From the NCBI GenBank assembly GCA_022925895.1, contig JAKSYS010000083.1:62001-126000 (forward strand): 64,000 nucleotides of DNA, read 5' to 3'. A program made the translations under genes and the position numbers. Shown here piece by piece: positions 43,365-54,400 of the stretch (positions are counted from its first letter, which is position 1; each line of letters starts with the position of its first letter). Under the pieces are notes generated by a model. It worked only from the letters and a program-made list of their open reading frames with translations, did no database searches and was not told where the DNA came from. This DNA is from Fragilaria crotonensis. Lineage: Eukaryota > Bacillariophyta > Fragilariophyceae > Fragilariales > Fragilariaceae.

Positions 43365-44996
43365 ATGGTGAGCGACTTTATAGACAGATATGAAAGGATG
43401 GTGATGCAGCAGGTCTGAGCGGAAAACACAACAGTCACAGCGCACAACGAATTGAGTCGTGAGCACCAGTAGGAGTGTTGACAAGATGTATGCACTGTAC
43501 GACTGGTAAGCCTCACAATCGTTTTCTATCGCTTCTCCAGGGCACTACACTCTCTCTGGCTGCCACCTACTGCTGCTTTACATCAACTGGTTCCTTGTGC
43601 AATTCTTGCCTCGGAGGAACTGGAGCTGGAACGACTGGGCGTAAGCGGGCAGTGTTGCTTCTCACCATCGCCATTGCCTTCGCACTCTGGTTTCAGTACA
43701 ACGTGGGACCTGGCATAGTTCAAGAGAATGGTTGGGTTTGGAAAACCTATCGAGCAATTCCTGGATCTGGAAAGTTAGTCTATAACGCCTGGAAGGGTGG
43801 ATGTGAACAATATCAAGGGGACTTGTTATCCCAGTGCTCTGGAAATGCTGGTGTCTACCGCCCCATGTTCTTGGCTACCCTATTCTTCATTTTTTCTGCG
43901 ATGGCAACCCACGTCCAACCGCACTTGAATCGGGAAGCGTGGCCTGCCAAATACGCCGTCTTTTTGTTTGCTCTCTTGATTACAATGTTCATCCCCAACT
44001 CTCCCCTCTTCACTGGATTCTTCCTTTGGACGTCTCGCATTGGTGCGACTGTCTTTGTTGTGTTGCAGCAGGTTATTCTTATTGATGTTGCCTACAACTG
44101 GAATGATGATTGGGTTGAGAAATCGAACGAGGCTGATCGCATCTCTTACGGCTCTGGGGGTGGGTGGTTGAAAGCAATCGTCGGAACGTGTGTGCTCATG
44201 TATTCCGCAGCAATTGTTGGCATCGGACTTCTCTACCACTTCTTCGATGGCTGTCCTGAAAATACCTGGGTAATCACACTAACTCTGCTCGGAATCATTG
44301 CCATGACTGTCCTTCAGCTGACCGGACAGGATGGTAGCTTGCTCACGTCGTCGGTCATGTCCTTGTATGCAGTTTACCTGTGTTTTTCGATTGTGTCGAA
44401 AAATCCAAATGGTAGTTGCAACCCTCGATTGGGCCACAATGATGTATCTGGTATTGTAATTGGGCTCACTTTGACGGCCGTGAGTCTAGCATGGACTGGC
44501 TGGGCATGGTCAGCCGAACCACGTCTGACAGTTGATGCGTAAGTTTTCATCGTGTGATTGTCGTAGCTGCTCCTCTCGAGATTGCCATGCTTACTCTGTT
44601 GCTCCTACCCACAGTGTCCAGTCGACGAGGTCCATGACTCCGACGTATTCCCCGACGAACCCAGACATGATCAATTTGGATGTTCCGTTCTTGGACCCCG
44701 AAGGACAGCCTGCGACTGGTCTGGTAATGGAACAAGGCGAAGGTGGTGAACCTGCTGGCGCTGGCAAAGATCTATGGAAGCTCAATGCTGTCATGGCACT
44801 CATATGCTGCTGGGTGGCCATGACCTTGACGGCATGGGGAACAATTGAAGACATGAACGAGCACCAAAATGCCGCGAACCCAACTGTGGGAAGGGTCAAT
44901 ATGGCCATGCTTGGAGTCTCGCAGTGGGTCGCAATTGGTTTATACAGTTGGACCCTTCTCGCTCCGCAACTTTTTCCAGATCGTGATTTTTCTTAG
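43365..44996 (+). CDS. SERINC: Serinc (serine incorporator/TMS1) membrane protein
   Basis: 460 aa from three exons: 43365-43367 (ATG only), 43541-44538 and 44615-44996. The first intron (43368-43540, GTGAGC...CTCCAG) falls immediately after the start codon. Splicing gives 'MGTTLSLAATYCC', the typical Serinc Cys-rich start. About ten TM helices follow. Family marks: 'GPGIVQENGWVWKTYRAIPG', 'GGCEQYQGDLLSQCSGNAGV', 'VYRPMFLATLFFIFSAM', 'IPNSPLFTGFFLWTSRIGAT', and the closing 'LYSWTLLAPQLFPDRDFS'. Serincs are linked to lipid scrambling and serine-derived lipid metabolism; the role in this organism is inferred. The stop is 67 bp from the convergent small ORF. Confidence 0.92.
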
Positions 44997-45062
44997 GTGA
45001 AGGCATTTATTGAATAGGACAGCACTTATTATTATAGGCATGTTATGTAGCAATTTCTCTTA

Positions 45063-45449
45063 TTATAGTTGACTTTCAAACCATGATCGAGTAACGACGC
45101 TTTTGCCCTTTGGCTCCTGAGAGGGTAAGTGCATTGACGATCTTCGGTGCGACAAAGTCTGTGACACATTGTTCGATAGTCGGTCGTTTATTATATGGAT
45201 TGCCCCGAAGCCCGTGCAAGCACCAGAAGCTCTCATGTCAGCCTGTATTCTTTGAAATTCTTGTTTGTCGTGAAGCATCGCCATAGTGCGCATGTCCAAC
45301 GCATGCCGTGCAAGTGCCTTCTCATCACGTTGACGATTATTCGATTTGACGTGGGGTTGATCGGAGCTAGTTATTTTGTTCACATCGTAAACTGCACTTG
45401 TGTGAAGGTTCACCTGTTCGTTTTCGTAGTCGCTTGGGTGCATCATCAT
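45063..45449 (-). CDS. Hypothetical 128-aa protein
   Basis: Not recognised. It starts at a run of three ATG codons (45449) with CAAC before it. Hydrophilic, His/Gln/Arg-rich, with no TM or signal: 'MMMHPSDYENEQVNLHTS', 'EKALARHALDMRTMAMLHD', 'EFQRIQADMRASGACTGF'. The composition is protein-like and it ends convergently 67 bp from Serinc, consistent with a real gene. No domain can be named. Confidence 0.45.
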   Translation of the reverse strand: MMMHPSDYENEQVNLHTSAVYDVNKITSSDQPHVKSNNRQRDEKALARHALDMRTMAMLHDKQEFQRIQADMRASGACTGFGAIHIINDRLSNNVSQTLSHRRSSMHLPSQEPKGKSVVTRSWFESQL

Positions 45450-45628
45450 GTTGCAAGGTGTGATTGCGATAGAGAATCTTGGAAAGAACTTGTGTCGTGG
45501 TTTTATGTTTTATGCCTGTTTTGCGTATGATATGAGAACGCCCACACTCTCTACGGTAGAATTGTTCCGACGCAAACCGCTCGCCACTTTCTGCAGTTCA
45601 AGTTCAAATGAGCCTGTCAGCTCTCAAA
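45450..45628. other. Short intergenic stretch before tandem repeat
   Basis: Open plus-strand frames here do not resemble known proteins. Confidence 0.4.
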
Positions 45629-45797
45629 TGACTTTGCGGGATTTGAATCGATGGTCACAGGTGGGCGAATTTAGTTTTCTACGTCATTCAGCTTCTGATG
45701 GGCTTCTCGAAAGGACATCCATTAGCACAAATCGATGGTAATCAGCAAACGTGGAAACAACTTCAAGAAGCCCTAATTTTCCGGATGTCCAGGGTCC
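45629..45797 (+). repeat. Diverged direct repeat, copy 1
   Basis: Shares with copy 2 the words TGACTTTG, GGTCACAGGT, TTCTGATGG, TTCTCGAAAG, GACATCCATT, ACGTGGAAACAACTT and GAAGCCCTAATTTTCC, in the same order. Confidence 0.75.
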
Positions 45798-45878
45798 GTG
45801 ATCCATAATTTGCATTGATGTATGTCAAGTCGTAAAAACCGGTTAAGTGGTCGCCGACTCCCCTGCTAAAGTACGCTA

Positions 45879-46060
45879 ATGACTTTGTGGGATTGGATTT
45901 TAGACGGTCACAGGTAGGAGAATGTGGTGTTCTACGTTATTCGGCTTCTGATGGACTTCTCGAAAGGGACATCCATTGTCCACAATCAGACTATTCCGAA
46001 AGTGAATAACAAACGTGGAAACAACTTGAAGAAGCCCTAATTTTCCGGGATGTCCACGGG
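45879..46060 (+). repeat. Diverged direct repeat, copy 2
   Basis: About 75-80% like copy 1 by eye; the start-to-start distance is 250 bp. Origin unknown, possibly part of an old mobile element. Confidence 0.75.
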
Positions 46061-47607
46061 GAACGGGGACCATGACTCAAAATTCGTACTCAACCGGATC
46101 TCTGTCAGTATATGATAACGACATAGATCCGTACCAACTGCCTACAAAGCTACGAAGTACGAAGTGAAACCAGGACGTCGAATATGGGACGCACAAATTC
46201 CACCAACACACTGATGTCTCCAGGGATGCATTCCCCACTTAAGTTCTGGACCACTATCAACACATGCATGCAACCTGCATACATTCATGTGCTACATGGT
46301 TCTCGCAAACCAAGTGCTTCTCTCTGACGCACATCTACACAAAAGTTCCTTGCATGGATTCATGTCCTAGTATGTGGTTCTCGCATCCCAGGTTCATCTC
46401 TCTGACACCTAATCAACACCAAACTGGCTGTACTCTTCCCTGTATGATAAACTTTGTATCAGAGAGCATGGGGGGTGGTGGAATACAGCTAGTAGTAATA
46501 TCTGTATTCACAACTACTGTCTTGGGGATGTCAATAATCTGGAGAGCATTGCAGGACTTACTCCAGAACAATACCCTCTGGAATACTCCAAGTATCATAT
46601 CCAGGGATGGCAAGCAGTGCCTTCACTTGAAGCTTTTGGGTCTTAATGAAAATCACTTTCACTACAATGTGAGTGCTTTCCTGTTCAAGCTTCAATGTAG
46701 TTTTTGCTGTTAACATATAAGACTTTATTCTATGGGTGACACAGCCACACACTGGAATACCATCTCACATTCCATTTTGTCATCACTTTGCTCATATAAC
46801 AAACAAACTTTACCATCATTTCACTATTTCTAAACAGTGTCCATCTTCACACATGACATCATTGTTGCTACATACTGCATGTTTGCATCAAGAAAATGAA
46901 AACAATCTTTCAATGCAAGCTGGCAATCATGATGACAATTCATTGCTCCTCAGATTGCTTCTAGTACAGACTACAGGTTGAGAATTGATCACATCTAAGA
47001 GAGTGCACACCACCACTTGATATAGTTAAGTTGTAGAAGTCCAATATGCTGACTTGCCATTCATTATCAACTATGGCACTTACTTGAACTATTCATTGGA
47101 TTGCTTGCATAACAGGAAAAACTACTGAGGAGTAATCCATTATCTTCCAGTATTTGCCATCACAATTACTTGTACTTGTAGAACAGTCCTGTGGCTAGTA
47201 TAATATGGAATAGCAAAAACCAGAAGTGTGAATAATGTACAAAACTTAGTACATCAGAACCCTGAACATGTTACATGTAACAAGATTATTACATGTAACA
47301 AATTTTTCTTAGTCCCGTACACCTCATGTATATTTGTGTATAAGTGTCCTTTTTTTTTCATGTACACATTTTTGTGCGTACACTTTTTTGGTACAATCTT
47401 TTACAGTGTATAAATGTTTATCTTTCATGTACAAAAATTTGGACATGTGCCAAATGTGTATGGCCACTGTACCATTTCACAGCAAACTCACACATCTTTG
47501 TTTGAATCACTAGAATTTAGTACACTTAAATTTTACTCTCCGCCGACCACAACAACACGAGTTCAGTGAACAGTACACTACTAGTAGTAGTATTAACTCT
47601 TGTCACA
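46061..47607. other. AT-rich intergenic, possible left flank of the 47.6-58.7 kb mobile cluster
   Basis: No supported gene. Contains a local duplication (TGGTTCTCGCA...TCTCTCTGAC at about 46299-46330 and 46376-46404). From 47240 on there are repeated TACATGTAACAA and GTACA words with T runs, similar in style to 49430-49760 and 58820-58945. No terminal inverted repeat could be fixed by eye. Confidence 0.45.
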
Positions 47608-49215
47608 TCACAACTCGATGAACGCATTGACAATTTCCACATTCCTTTCCAAACTTCTTTCCGAATCAACAATACTCTGCCGATCATTCCCATTCATTGC
47701 ACTGTTCTGATCCTGCTCTCCAAATCTCTGTTGCCGAAGACTTTGCATCACCTGATCCTCCGCTTCTTTTGCGTTTCGACTACATCTGTCTTCCACAACA
47801 GTTTGGCACAATTGGTTGAATCGAATGACCCCTTCCTCACTCCAACCTCCGTATTCACTGTATCCAACACTGCTTCGAGTGTATTTCCCCAAAATCTTCT
47901 TTCCCCTTTCGCCATCAGCAATTGGGTTGTGGTACCTTGTAATCCACTTGTCAATGTAGTTTTCGTATAGGATCAACGCAAATGCCTCATCCGACACAGT
48001 GACAATTTTTTCAGTTGTGTTAGCGTATTCTGCTTCCGATATCCGTGATTGATATTTCTTCTTCGACCATGCTGCTTTTCCTACAACACATTCCAAAAGT
48101 TCACCCGTGAACCACTGGAATGCCTCTCTCTCTTCTGGTGTTTGGGACTGGCGTAGCTTGCAGAGGGTCTCAATTGAGTAAGGTGCTGGTGCCACTTCGT
48201 CTAGATGGTTTTTTTTCTTCAGAAGTTTCCTGACTGCCTCTGCAGCCGATTGCTCACAGGAGCTCCTTTTTGTGTTAAGGCTTCCTACAACACACGTTTT
48301 GTAGATTCTGACAAATTTTGTAGGGTCTGCGGGATTCTCCGCTTCGACGACAACCTTCATGACTTTGTTGTAGTGCTCGTCGCTTGTGATGAACTTGCAT
48401 TTTCGAAAGATGTGACTTTTAACCAAGTTCTGTATCCGTGCCTTGACATGTCGCTGCTGCAGTTCCTTTGCCACCCTGTACGACAATGCTCTCTTCCCTG
48501 CATTTCTGAGGGCTCTGCTTTCATCAGATTCAAATCGTCCATCGTCCCTGATTGTTCCGTCATTTACTTGTCTTTGTTGCAGTTCTTCATCTTCCAACCA
48601 GTTGTTTGGCATGGTTTCCCGCCGCGATTGGTGGTTCTGCGTTCCAACTGTTTGGCTTTGCATGAATGCAACTTGTGGTTGCTGGTGAAGCAGTCTGTTT
48701 TCACGAAACACAGTTGTGTCCGCAGGTCTAGTGACGCGCACACCTGCTTGGAGGTGCCTAATCTCATTGTTCCGCTCATGCCGGTTGTTTTGCAGTTGTG
48801 CTTGATCTGAAGTCGAAGTCAACAGCGCCGCTCTGGATGGAGCCACTGCGCTGTTGACATCGTGTTCATGTCTTGCATTCCTACCACGTGCAGCAGTGGA
48901 GTAGTCGCTCCTGCCTTTACCTGAGTTCGCGTTGTCTGCTTCATTTGGTGAATTCCCTCCATTCTCACATGCGTTAGACTCGTCGTCGCTGGAAACATCG
49001 TAATTCTCGTGCTCATCATTTCCTCCCTGCATTGCCTCCAGCACTGATGTTGTCGGTGATGCGTTCACTCTGTTATAGTCTGTTCCTTGGTTGGTTTCTC
49101 CTGACGATGACGATGACCATGTCCTGTCCCTTCCCTCATTTCCTCCCTTGTCCTGAGCTCCGGTTACAGCTTCTGAACTTCTACTCCTTTTCCTCTTTCC
49201 TCTTCCTCCTGCCAT
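47608..49215 (-). CDS. Accessory protein of the mobile cluster, unrecognised
   Basis: 535 aa, intronless. The first ~230 residues are low complexity (Gly/Arg/Lys start, Ser/Asn/Asp/Glu-rich middle), typical of nuclear disordered regions. The C-terminal ~290 residues are ordered: 'RALSYRVAKELQQRHVKAR', 'HIFRKCKFITSDEHYNKVM', 'CEQSAAEAVRKLLKKK', 'EAFALILYENYIDKWITRY'. That is a helical module without a recognised catalytic site. The position, divergent from the oxygenase-like gene across the tandem array, suggests a partner that binds DNA or the transposase. No family name can be given. Confidence 0.75.
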   Translation of the reverse strand: MAGGRGKRKRSRSSEAVTGAQDKGGNEGRDRTWSSSSSGETNQGTDYNRVNASPTTSVLEAMQGGNDEHENYDVSSDDESNACENGGNSPNEADNANSGKGRSDYSTAARGRNARHEHDVNSAVAPSRAALLTSTSDQAQLQNNRHERNNEIRHLQAGVRVTRPADTTVFRENRLLHQQPQVAFMQSQTVGTQNHQSRRETMPNNWLEDEELQQRQVNDGTIRDDGRFESDESRALRNAGKRALSYRVAKELQQRHVKARIQNLVKSHIFRKCKFITSDEHYNKVMKVVVEAENPADPTKFVRIYKTCVVGSLNTKRSSCEQSAAEAVRKLLKKKNHLDEVAPAPYSIETLCKLRQSQTPEEREAFQWFTGELLECVVGKAAWSKKKYQSRISEAEYANTTEKIVTVSDEAFALILYENYIDKWITRYHNPIADGERGKKILGKYTRSSVGYSEYGGWSEEGVIRFNQLCQTVVEDRCSRNAKEAEDQVMQSLRQQRFGEQDQNSAMNGNDRQSIVDSERSLERNVEIVNAFIEL

Positions 49216-50089
49216 TCTGCATTCAACAATCAGCTAATACCTCTTACCTTGCCGGTTCCACTTGCTTTTTATTGCGCACTAGAGTTTGTTTTATGTCATA
49301 TCTTTGTTCTGATTGAAATAATGCACAAGCAAGTCGTATTGCACGTATATGTAACTACTCTGTATGGCCTTTAGTGAGCAAATCTTTTTATTCACAGTTT
49401 TTCTGTCTATTGATTTCTGGTAAATGTATTAGGTACATGTTCCCCTGTAACATCTAGTACACTAGCCATGTAATCACATGGTATTCAATTTTTTTACATA
49501 TACAATATTCAATATGCTTTGTACTCGTTCAAAAAAATGTGTTCGTTGCACATTTTATTTGTACGACAACGTACGTTTGACACGTATTAATGTTACATAA
49601 AAATGTACAGTATTCTTCTACAATGGCAACACGTATAACCCTCAGCTTTGTAAGTATTCTCCAATTTTTCTACAATTGAATATACACTTGTAAATGCATT
49701 TTAGAATACCAAATAAATATCCTATAAGATTTACCTATCTGATTAGATACATAGACGTGTATATGTACAACTTTATTGCACGGCACGACTGTATGTTCTT
49801 CAATACGTCTTCCACAGTCGTTGTCTACCATGTGTATTGCAATTCATATATCACATCCTTATTATAGTAATACTTGTTACACATAAAACTATAATCATGG
49901 AAAAATTTACTGGTCTTGTTGATGCTGCTAAATACAGTTCGTGTTGTTTTCTGCAGACTGATTTTGCCAGGATAAGTACAAGTACCCTGCTTGAACCCGT
50001 GTATTATGTTGCTTTCCCGCTGTTTTTTTTGCTTGTTTACCTTTCTAATATAAGAGATCAGATTACGAAGTCAATACAACAGCACCATC
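49216..50089. other. AT-rich spacer upstream of tandem array
   Basis: Many TGTAC/GTACAT words and T runs; no gene. It is half of the divergent promoter region of the mobile cluster. Confidence 0.5.
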
Positions 50090-51200
50090 CTTTGCTCCAC
50101 GCTACGAATCAAGAACCCTGCGATCGTCGTCGGTGTTGCAACGCATTCGGACTTGAACGGCGGGGAACTTGTTTTGTTGTGCAATAGGGTACCATCCAGT
50201 ACATATTTGCACGCTACGAATCAAGAACCCTGCGATCGTCGTCGTTGTTTCGTTGTGCAATAGGGTACCATCCAGTACATATTCGCACGCTACGAATCAA
50301 GAGCCCTGCGATCGTTGTCGTCGGTTTTGCAACGTGGTGCGAGGACTTGAGCGGAGAACTTGTTTCGTTGTGCAATAGGGTACCATCCAGTACATATTCG
50401 CACGCTACGAATCAAGAACCCTGCGATCGTCGTCGTTGTTTCGTTGTGCAATAGGGTACCATCCAGTACATACTGGCACGCTACGAATCAAGAGCCCTGC
50501 GATCGTCGTCGTCGGTGGTGCAACGTATTGCGAGGACTTGAGCGGAGAACTTGTTTCGTTGTGCAATAGGGTACCATCCAGTACATATTCGCACGCTACG
50601 AATCAAGAACCCTGCGATCGTCGTCGTTGTTTCGTTGTGCAATAGGGTACCATCCAGTACATATTGGCACGCTACGAATCAAGAGCCCTGCGATCGTCGT
50701 CGTCGGTGGTGCAACGTATTGCGAGGACTTGAGGGGAGAACTTGCTTCGTTGTGCAATAGGGTACCATCCAGTACATATTCGCACGCTACGAATCAAGAA
50801 CCCTGCGATCGTCGTCGTCGGTCCCTGAGACTTGAGCGGAGAACTTTTTTCATTGTGCAAGCGGTAGGGTACCATCCAGTACATATTGTTTGCACTCGAA
50901 TCAAGAGCCCTGCGAGCGTCGTCGTTGGCGTTGCAACGCCTTATTGCAACTTGAGCGGAGAACTTTTTTTGTTGTGCAAACGATAGGGTACCATCCAGTA
51001 CATATTGTTTGCACTCAAATCAAGAGCCCTGCGAGCGTCGTCGTTGGCATTGCAACGCCTTATTGCAACTTGAGCGGAGAACTTTTTTGTTGTGCAAACG
51101 ATAGGGTACCATCCAGTACATGACATATTGTTTGTTGCACGCGAATCAAGATCCCTGCGAGCGTCGACGTTGGCGTTGCAACGTATTGCGACTTGGCAAG
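50090..51200 (+). repeat. Higher-order tandem array: 76-bp and 115-bp units alternating
   Basis: The word GTGCAATAGGGTACCATCC starts at 50179, 50255, 50370, 50446, 50561, 50637 and 50752. Spacings are 76, 115, 76, 115, 76 and 115, that is, a 191-bp higher-order period repeated three times. Three more diverged units (about 103, 119 and 118 bp) begin at 50855, 50974 and 51092. Each unit has 'CTACGAATCAAGA[AG]CCCTGCG' followed by a CGTCGTCG run, so it is CpG-rich within AT-rich flanks. The long units also carry GACTTGAGCGGAGAACTT. The small open frames inside are by-products. Confidence 0.92.
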
Positions 51201-51416
51201 CAGATTATCGCAGCATCGATTGCTTTTCCAATTCTAAACCACCACAAAGCGAAACTGTAGTAGCTGTGGTTTGGTCGTGCCTTCTTCTTGCTCTGCCCGG
51301 TACTGACCATCCAGTTGTATCGTTGCAATTTGAAGTTGACCCATTGGTTTTTCTGTTTGGAAGGAAGCGAGGATTCAAGTGTCAGGTTCTCCATTGCTTC
51401 AAGTGGCGGATCTACC

Positions 51417-54400
51417 ATGTCTTTTCGCAAGCGCAAGGCCGACTCTGACCTTCTTCCGATCATACAAGGTCACTCGGATGATGAACCTGTGGGAGGGTGT
51501 CAAACTGCAGCTGTTAAGGTTGTTGGTGGACGCACCTTTCCTGGTGAGCTGGCCCGCAAGATTATTGCCGGCTACATGAATCCACGCGTCATCCCTCCTT
51601 CTGCGTCGAGTGTTTTTGATCAAGGTAACCAGGCATACTCTCGCAATCCTAAGAGTCGGCGCGATTACTGGCCCAGTCGGAAACAGGCATTTGCCGTTCT
51701 TGCCAAATGCGTTCCTAGGCACTTGGAGGAGGCATTTCTTGAGAGTCTTGGTCGTCATCACGATGCGGTGAATGATTCAAGAAGTGAAACTGTTTTGCCT
51801 GATGCTATCCACCCCCATGACGCCAAAATTTGCAAGATAGGTGTCGCTCATATTCACCGTGCATTTGTTGATATTTTTCGGCGGGCCAATGTTACATTGG
51901 AGAAATGTGATCACATGAATAGTGATCACATCAAGCATCGATCCGTGAATGTATCGCACATACTTGAAATCGTGGTGCTTGATGCCGTATTGGCTCGCAC
52001 AAAGAAGCTTCCGAGGGTTTTATCCTCCAGGAAGGCAAGTGTTGATACTCCGGTGAAGATGAAGGTCGACGATGTCGCTCTAAAAGATCCCGAACACGAT
52101 CGTTGCTTTCGCGCCTTCGTTGCTGTCCTTCCAGAGGCGGGAGTGTTTTACTGTCACCGCGAACGGAGGAAGGAGTGGGTTGGGGTTGCAAATACACATG
52201 TTCCCCTGGACATCAACTGGCTTCGAATTGTAAAAAATGGTCATCGCGATAATCGCTTTGCGACCGGAGGCTATGTCACACGATTGTGGGGTGGTGATCC
52301 CGACTGCATCTGGAAGTGGAAGATTTCGCGTCGCTCGGAAGTGCTTGCGATTCCTGACCAATTGTCTTTGCCTTCGTTTGGAAATTTTGACAGAGGCCGC
52401 CTGAAAAGTGTTCATCAGGTTCATCAATGCGCTGATGAAGATTTACCATGCCTGCCTCCAGATTTCGTTCGTGGCATTGATCGTTCTCGGGAGTGGACTA
52501 CGCATGAGCTTCGCACTGACTTCCTAAAGCACTACGTCAAGTCTACGACTGCGAGAAGGGGTTGTCGCCATTACGTTTCCGGATATTTGCACCGACACAT
52601 TGACCCTCATTCGGTTTGGGTCATTGATCCTTCTGTTTCTGGAGATGCCGATGTCAATGTTGCTGTCCACATTCGTAACCCAGACCGAGGCGAGAAGGTG
52701 GGCCTTGTAAGGGACTCCCTAATTCAGATCCGTTTTCTTCCTCATCTTGGCTCTGGTGCCCTTCGCTTGCTGAACTTGATCCAAGTTCATGCACAGAGTC
52801 TCCGTTCGTCTCAGAAAAAGGGCGCCGTCGTGCGCTCAGGTTGTGGTGACTTGGGTCATATGCATGCAATCGGGACTCGTATCTGCCTTGACAAACGTAG
52901 ACGAACCCAGTATGTGACCTCTTCGGCTGCATGTGAACAGCCGGTGCTTGCGCGTTGTGTAAGGGCATCGGCTCAATTGGCAGCACTCACAATCCCTGCT
53001 GTCCTTCGCGCAATGCAGGACGTTGAAGATGATTCTGCCATTCTGCCACGTAATGGTATGGCAGGTGACCGTCGTCATGCGAGGGTTTCGCACTCCATGG
53101 ACGTCAGTGTTGATTTATCAAATGCGTCCCACTACGATGTAAATGACGCCTCGCAGGGCTTCAGTATCTGGATAGAAGACAAGCCAGGCTCGACCAAGGA
53201 TTGGTATTTTGTTTTGCCAAACGTTTTTGGAAAAAAAGAGGAAAACGGTCGCACTTACAATGGGATGGCAATCCGCCTTACTCACGGAGTACTTATAAGC
53301 TGGGACGGCAGGCTCATTAGGCACTGCACTTCCATGATGAATCGTGCAGAGAGGTCTCATGTGTATGGCACTTTCTTTGCTGCTAAGTCATCTGTAGTCT
53401 TCTATGGCATGAATCGCAAAATTGAACAACACAAACGTGACATTCAACGACTTTTGGAACAGAAGATAATTACGCCTGTGTCCAAGGAACCGGAATGCTC
53501 TGAAGATGATCTTGCATCTGACGATCAAAGATCCGTTCCCTTGGATCCATCTGATGACGAATCCCTGGAAGACAGCAATTCGGGCGACTCTACGGACGAC
53601 GATGGAATTGATAGATGCGACATCGTCGTTGAGCATGCGGTTGACACAGGCACCTTGCAAAAATCAGTTTCTCCGGTGAATGCAGCTGTCCGTAGTGAAG
53701 TAAGAATTCCAAGAAAGGAATCATCACCCAAACTACCTTCATTGGTGTTAGATTTGGATTCTCCACCAACCTACAACCGCTGCCTAGCATGTGATGTGTT
53801 GTGTGCCGCCAGTGGGGGCAGGCGAGATGCGTTACTGTTTGCCTGCCATGGCGGTGGTTTCCGCACAACCAAGGATCCACGCGAGGTGCAAACGCCAACT
53901 GGATCAGAATTACGAGATGATGTATCGCGGGGCGTCATCTGTCGTTACCTGACTGTCGGAGACTTGGACACGGAAGCTCACGTTCGTGTATATTATACAT
54001 CAATGTCAAATTTCTGTGATGAGATTCCACCATCTCAAGTGACTGGTCGACATTTAGTAATGGCCTCACGGGTTCTTGTAAGATGTCCACATCTACAGTT
54101 TTACATTGAGAACTTTTGGAGTGTTCTGTTGCCATCCTTCACCACCCTGCGGACAGGACTTCAATTGGAAAATGGTGTTGTGTGGTATTACATTACAACG
54201 AGTGCATGCAGGACACGGTATCCTCATGTATTGTCATTCACGCAGTGTCCTGTGGGTTGGAAAACCTGCAGTGCTGCAGACTGGGGCTGCTTTTCCAGGG
54301 CAGTGATCACAAATGTGATGGTCGGCGTGTTGGGTCATTGCAATGCGGACATGCGTCAAATTTCCATTGAAAGCTTGACCCCAGGAGCCTTTCTCGGCGG

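Noticed and set aside
48205-48810. 201-aa plus-strand frame
   Set aside because: Antisense to the 535-aa accessory gene of the mobile cluster; Cys/Leu/Phe-rich shadow.
50090-51200. CRISPR-like array
   Set aside because: Units alternate 76/115 bp and diverge; the repeated part is longer than any spacer, there are no cas genes, and the genome is eukaryotic.
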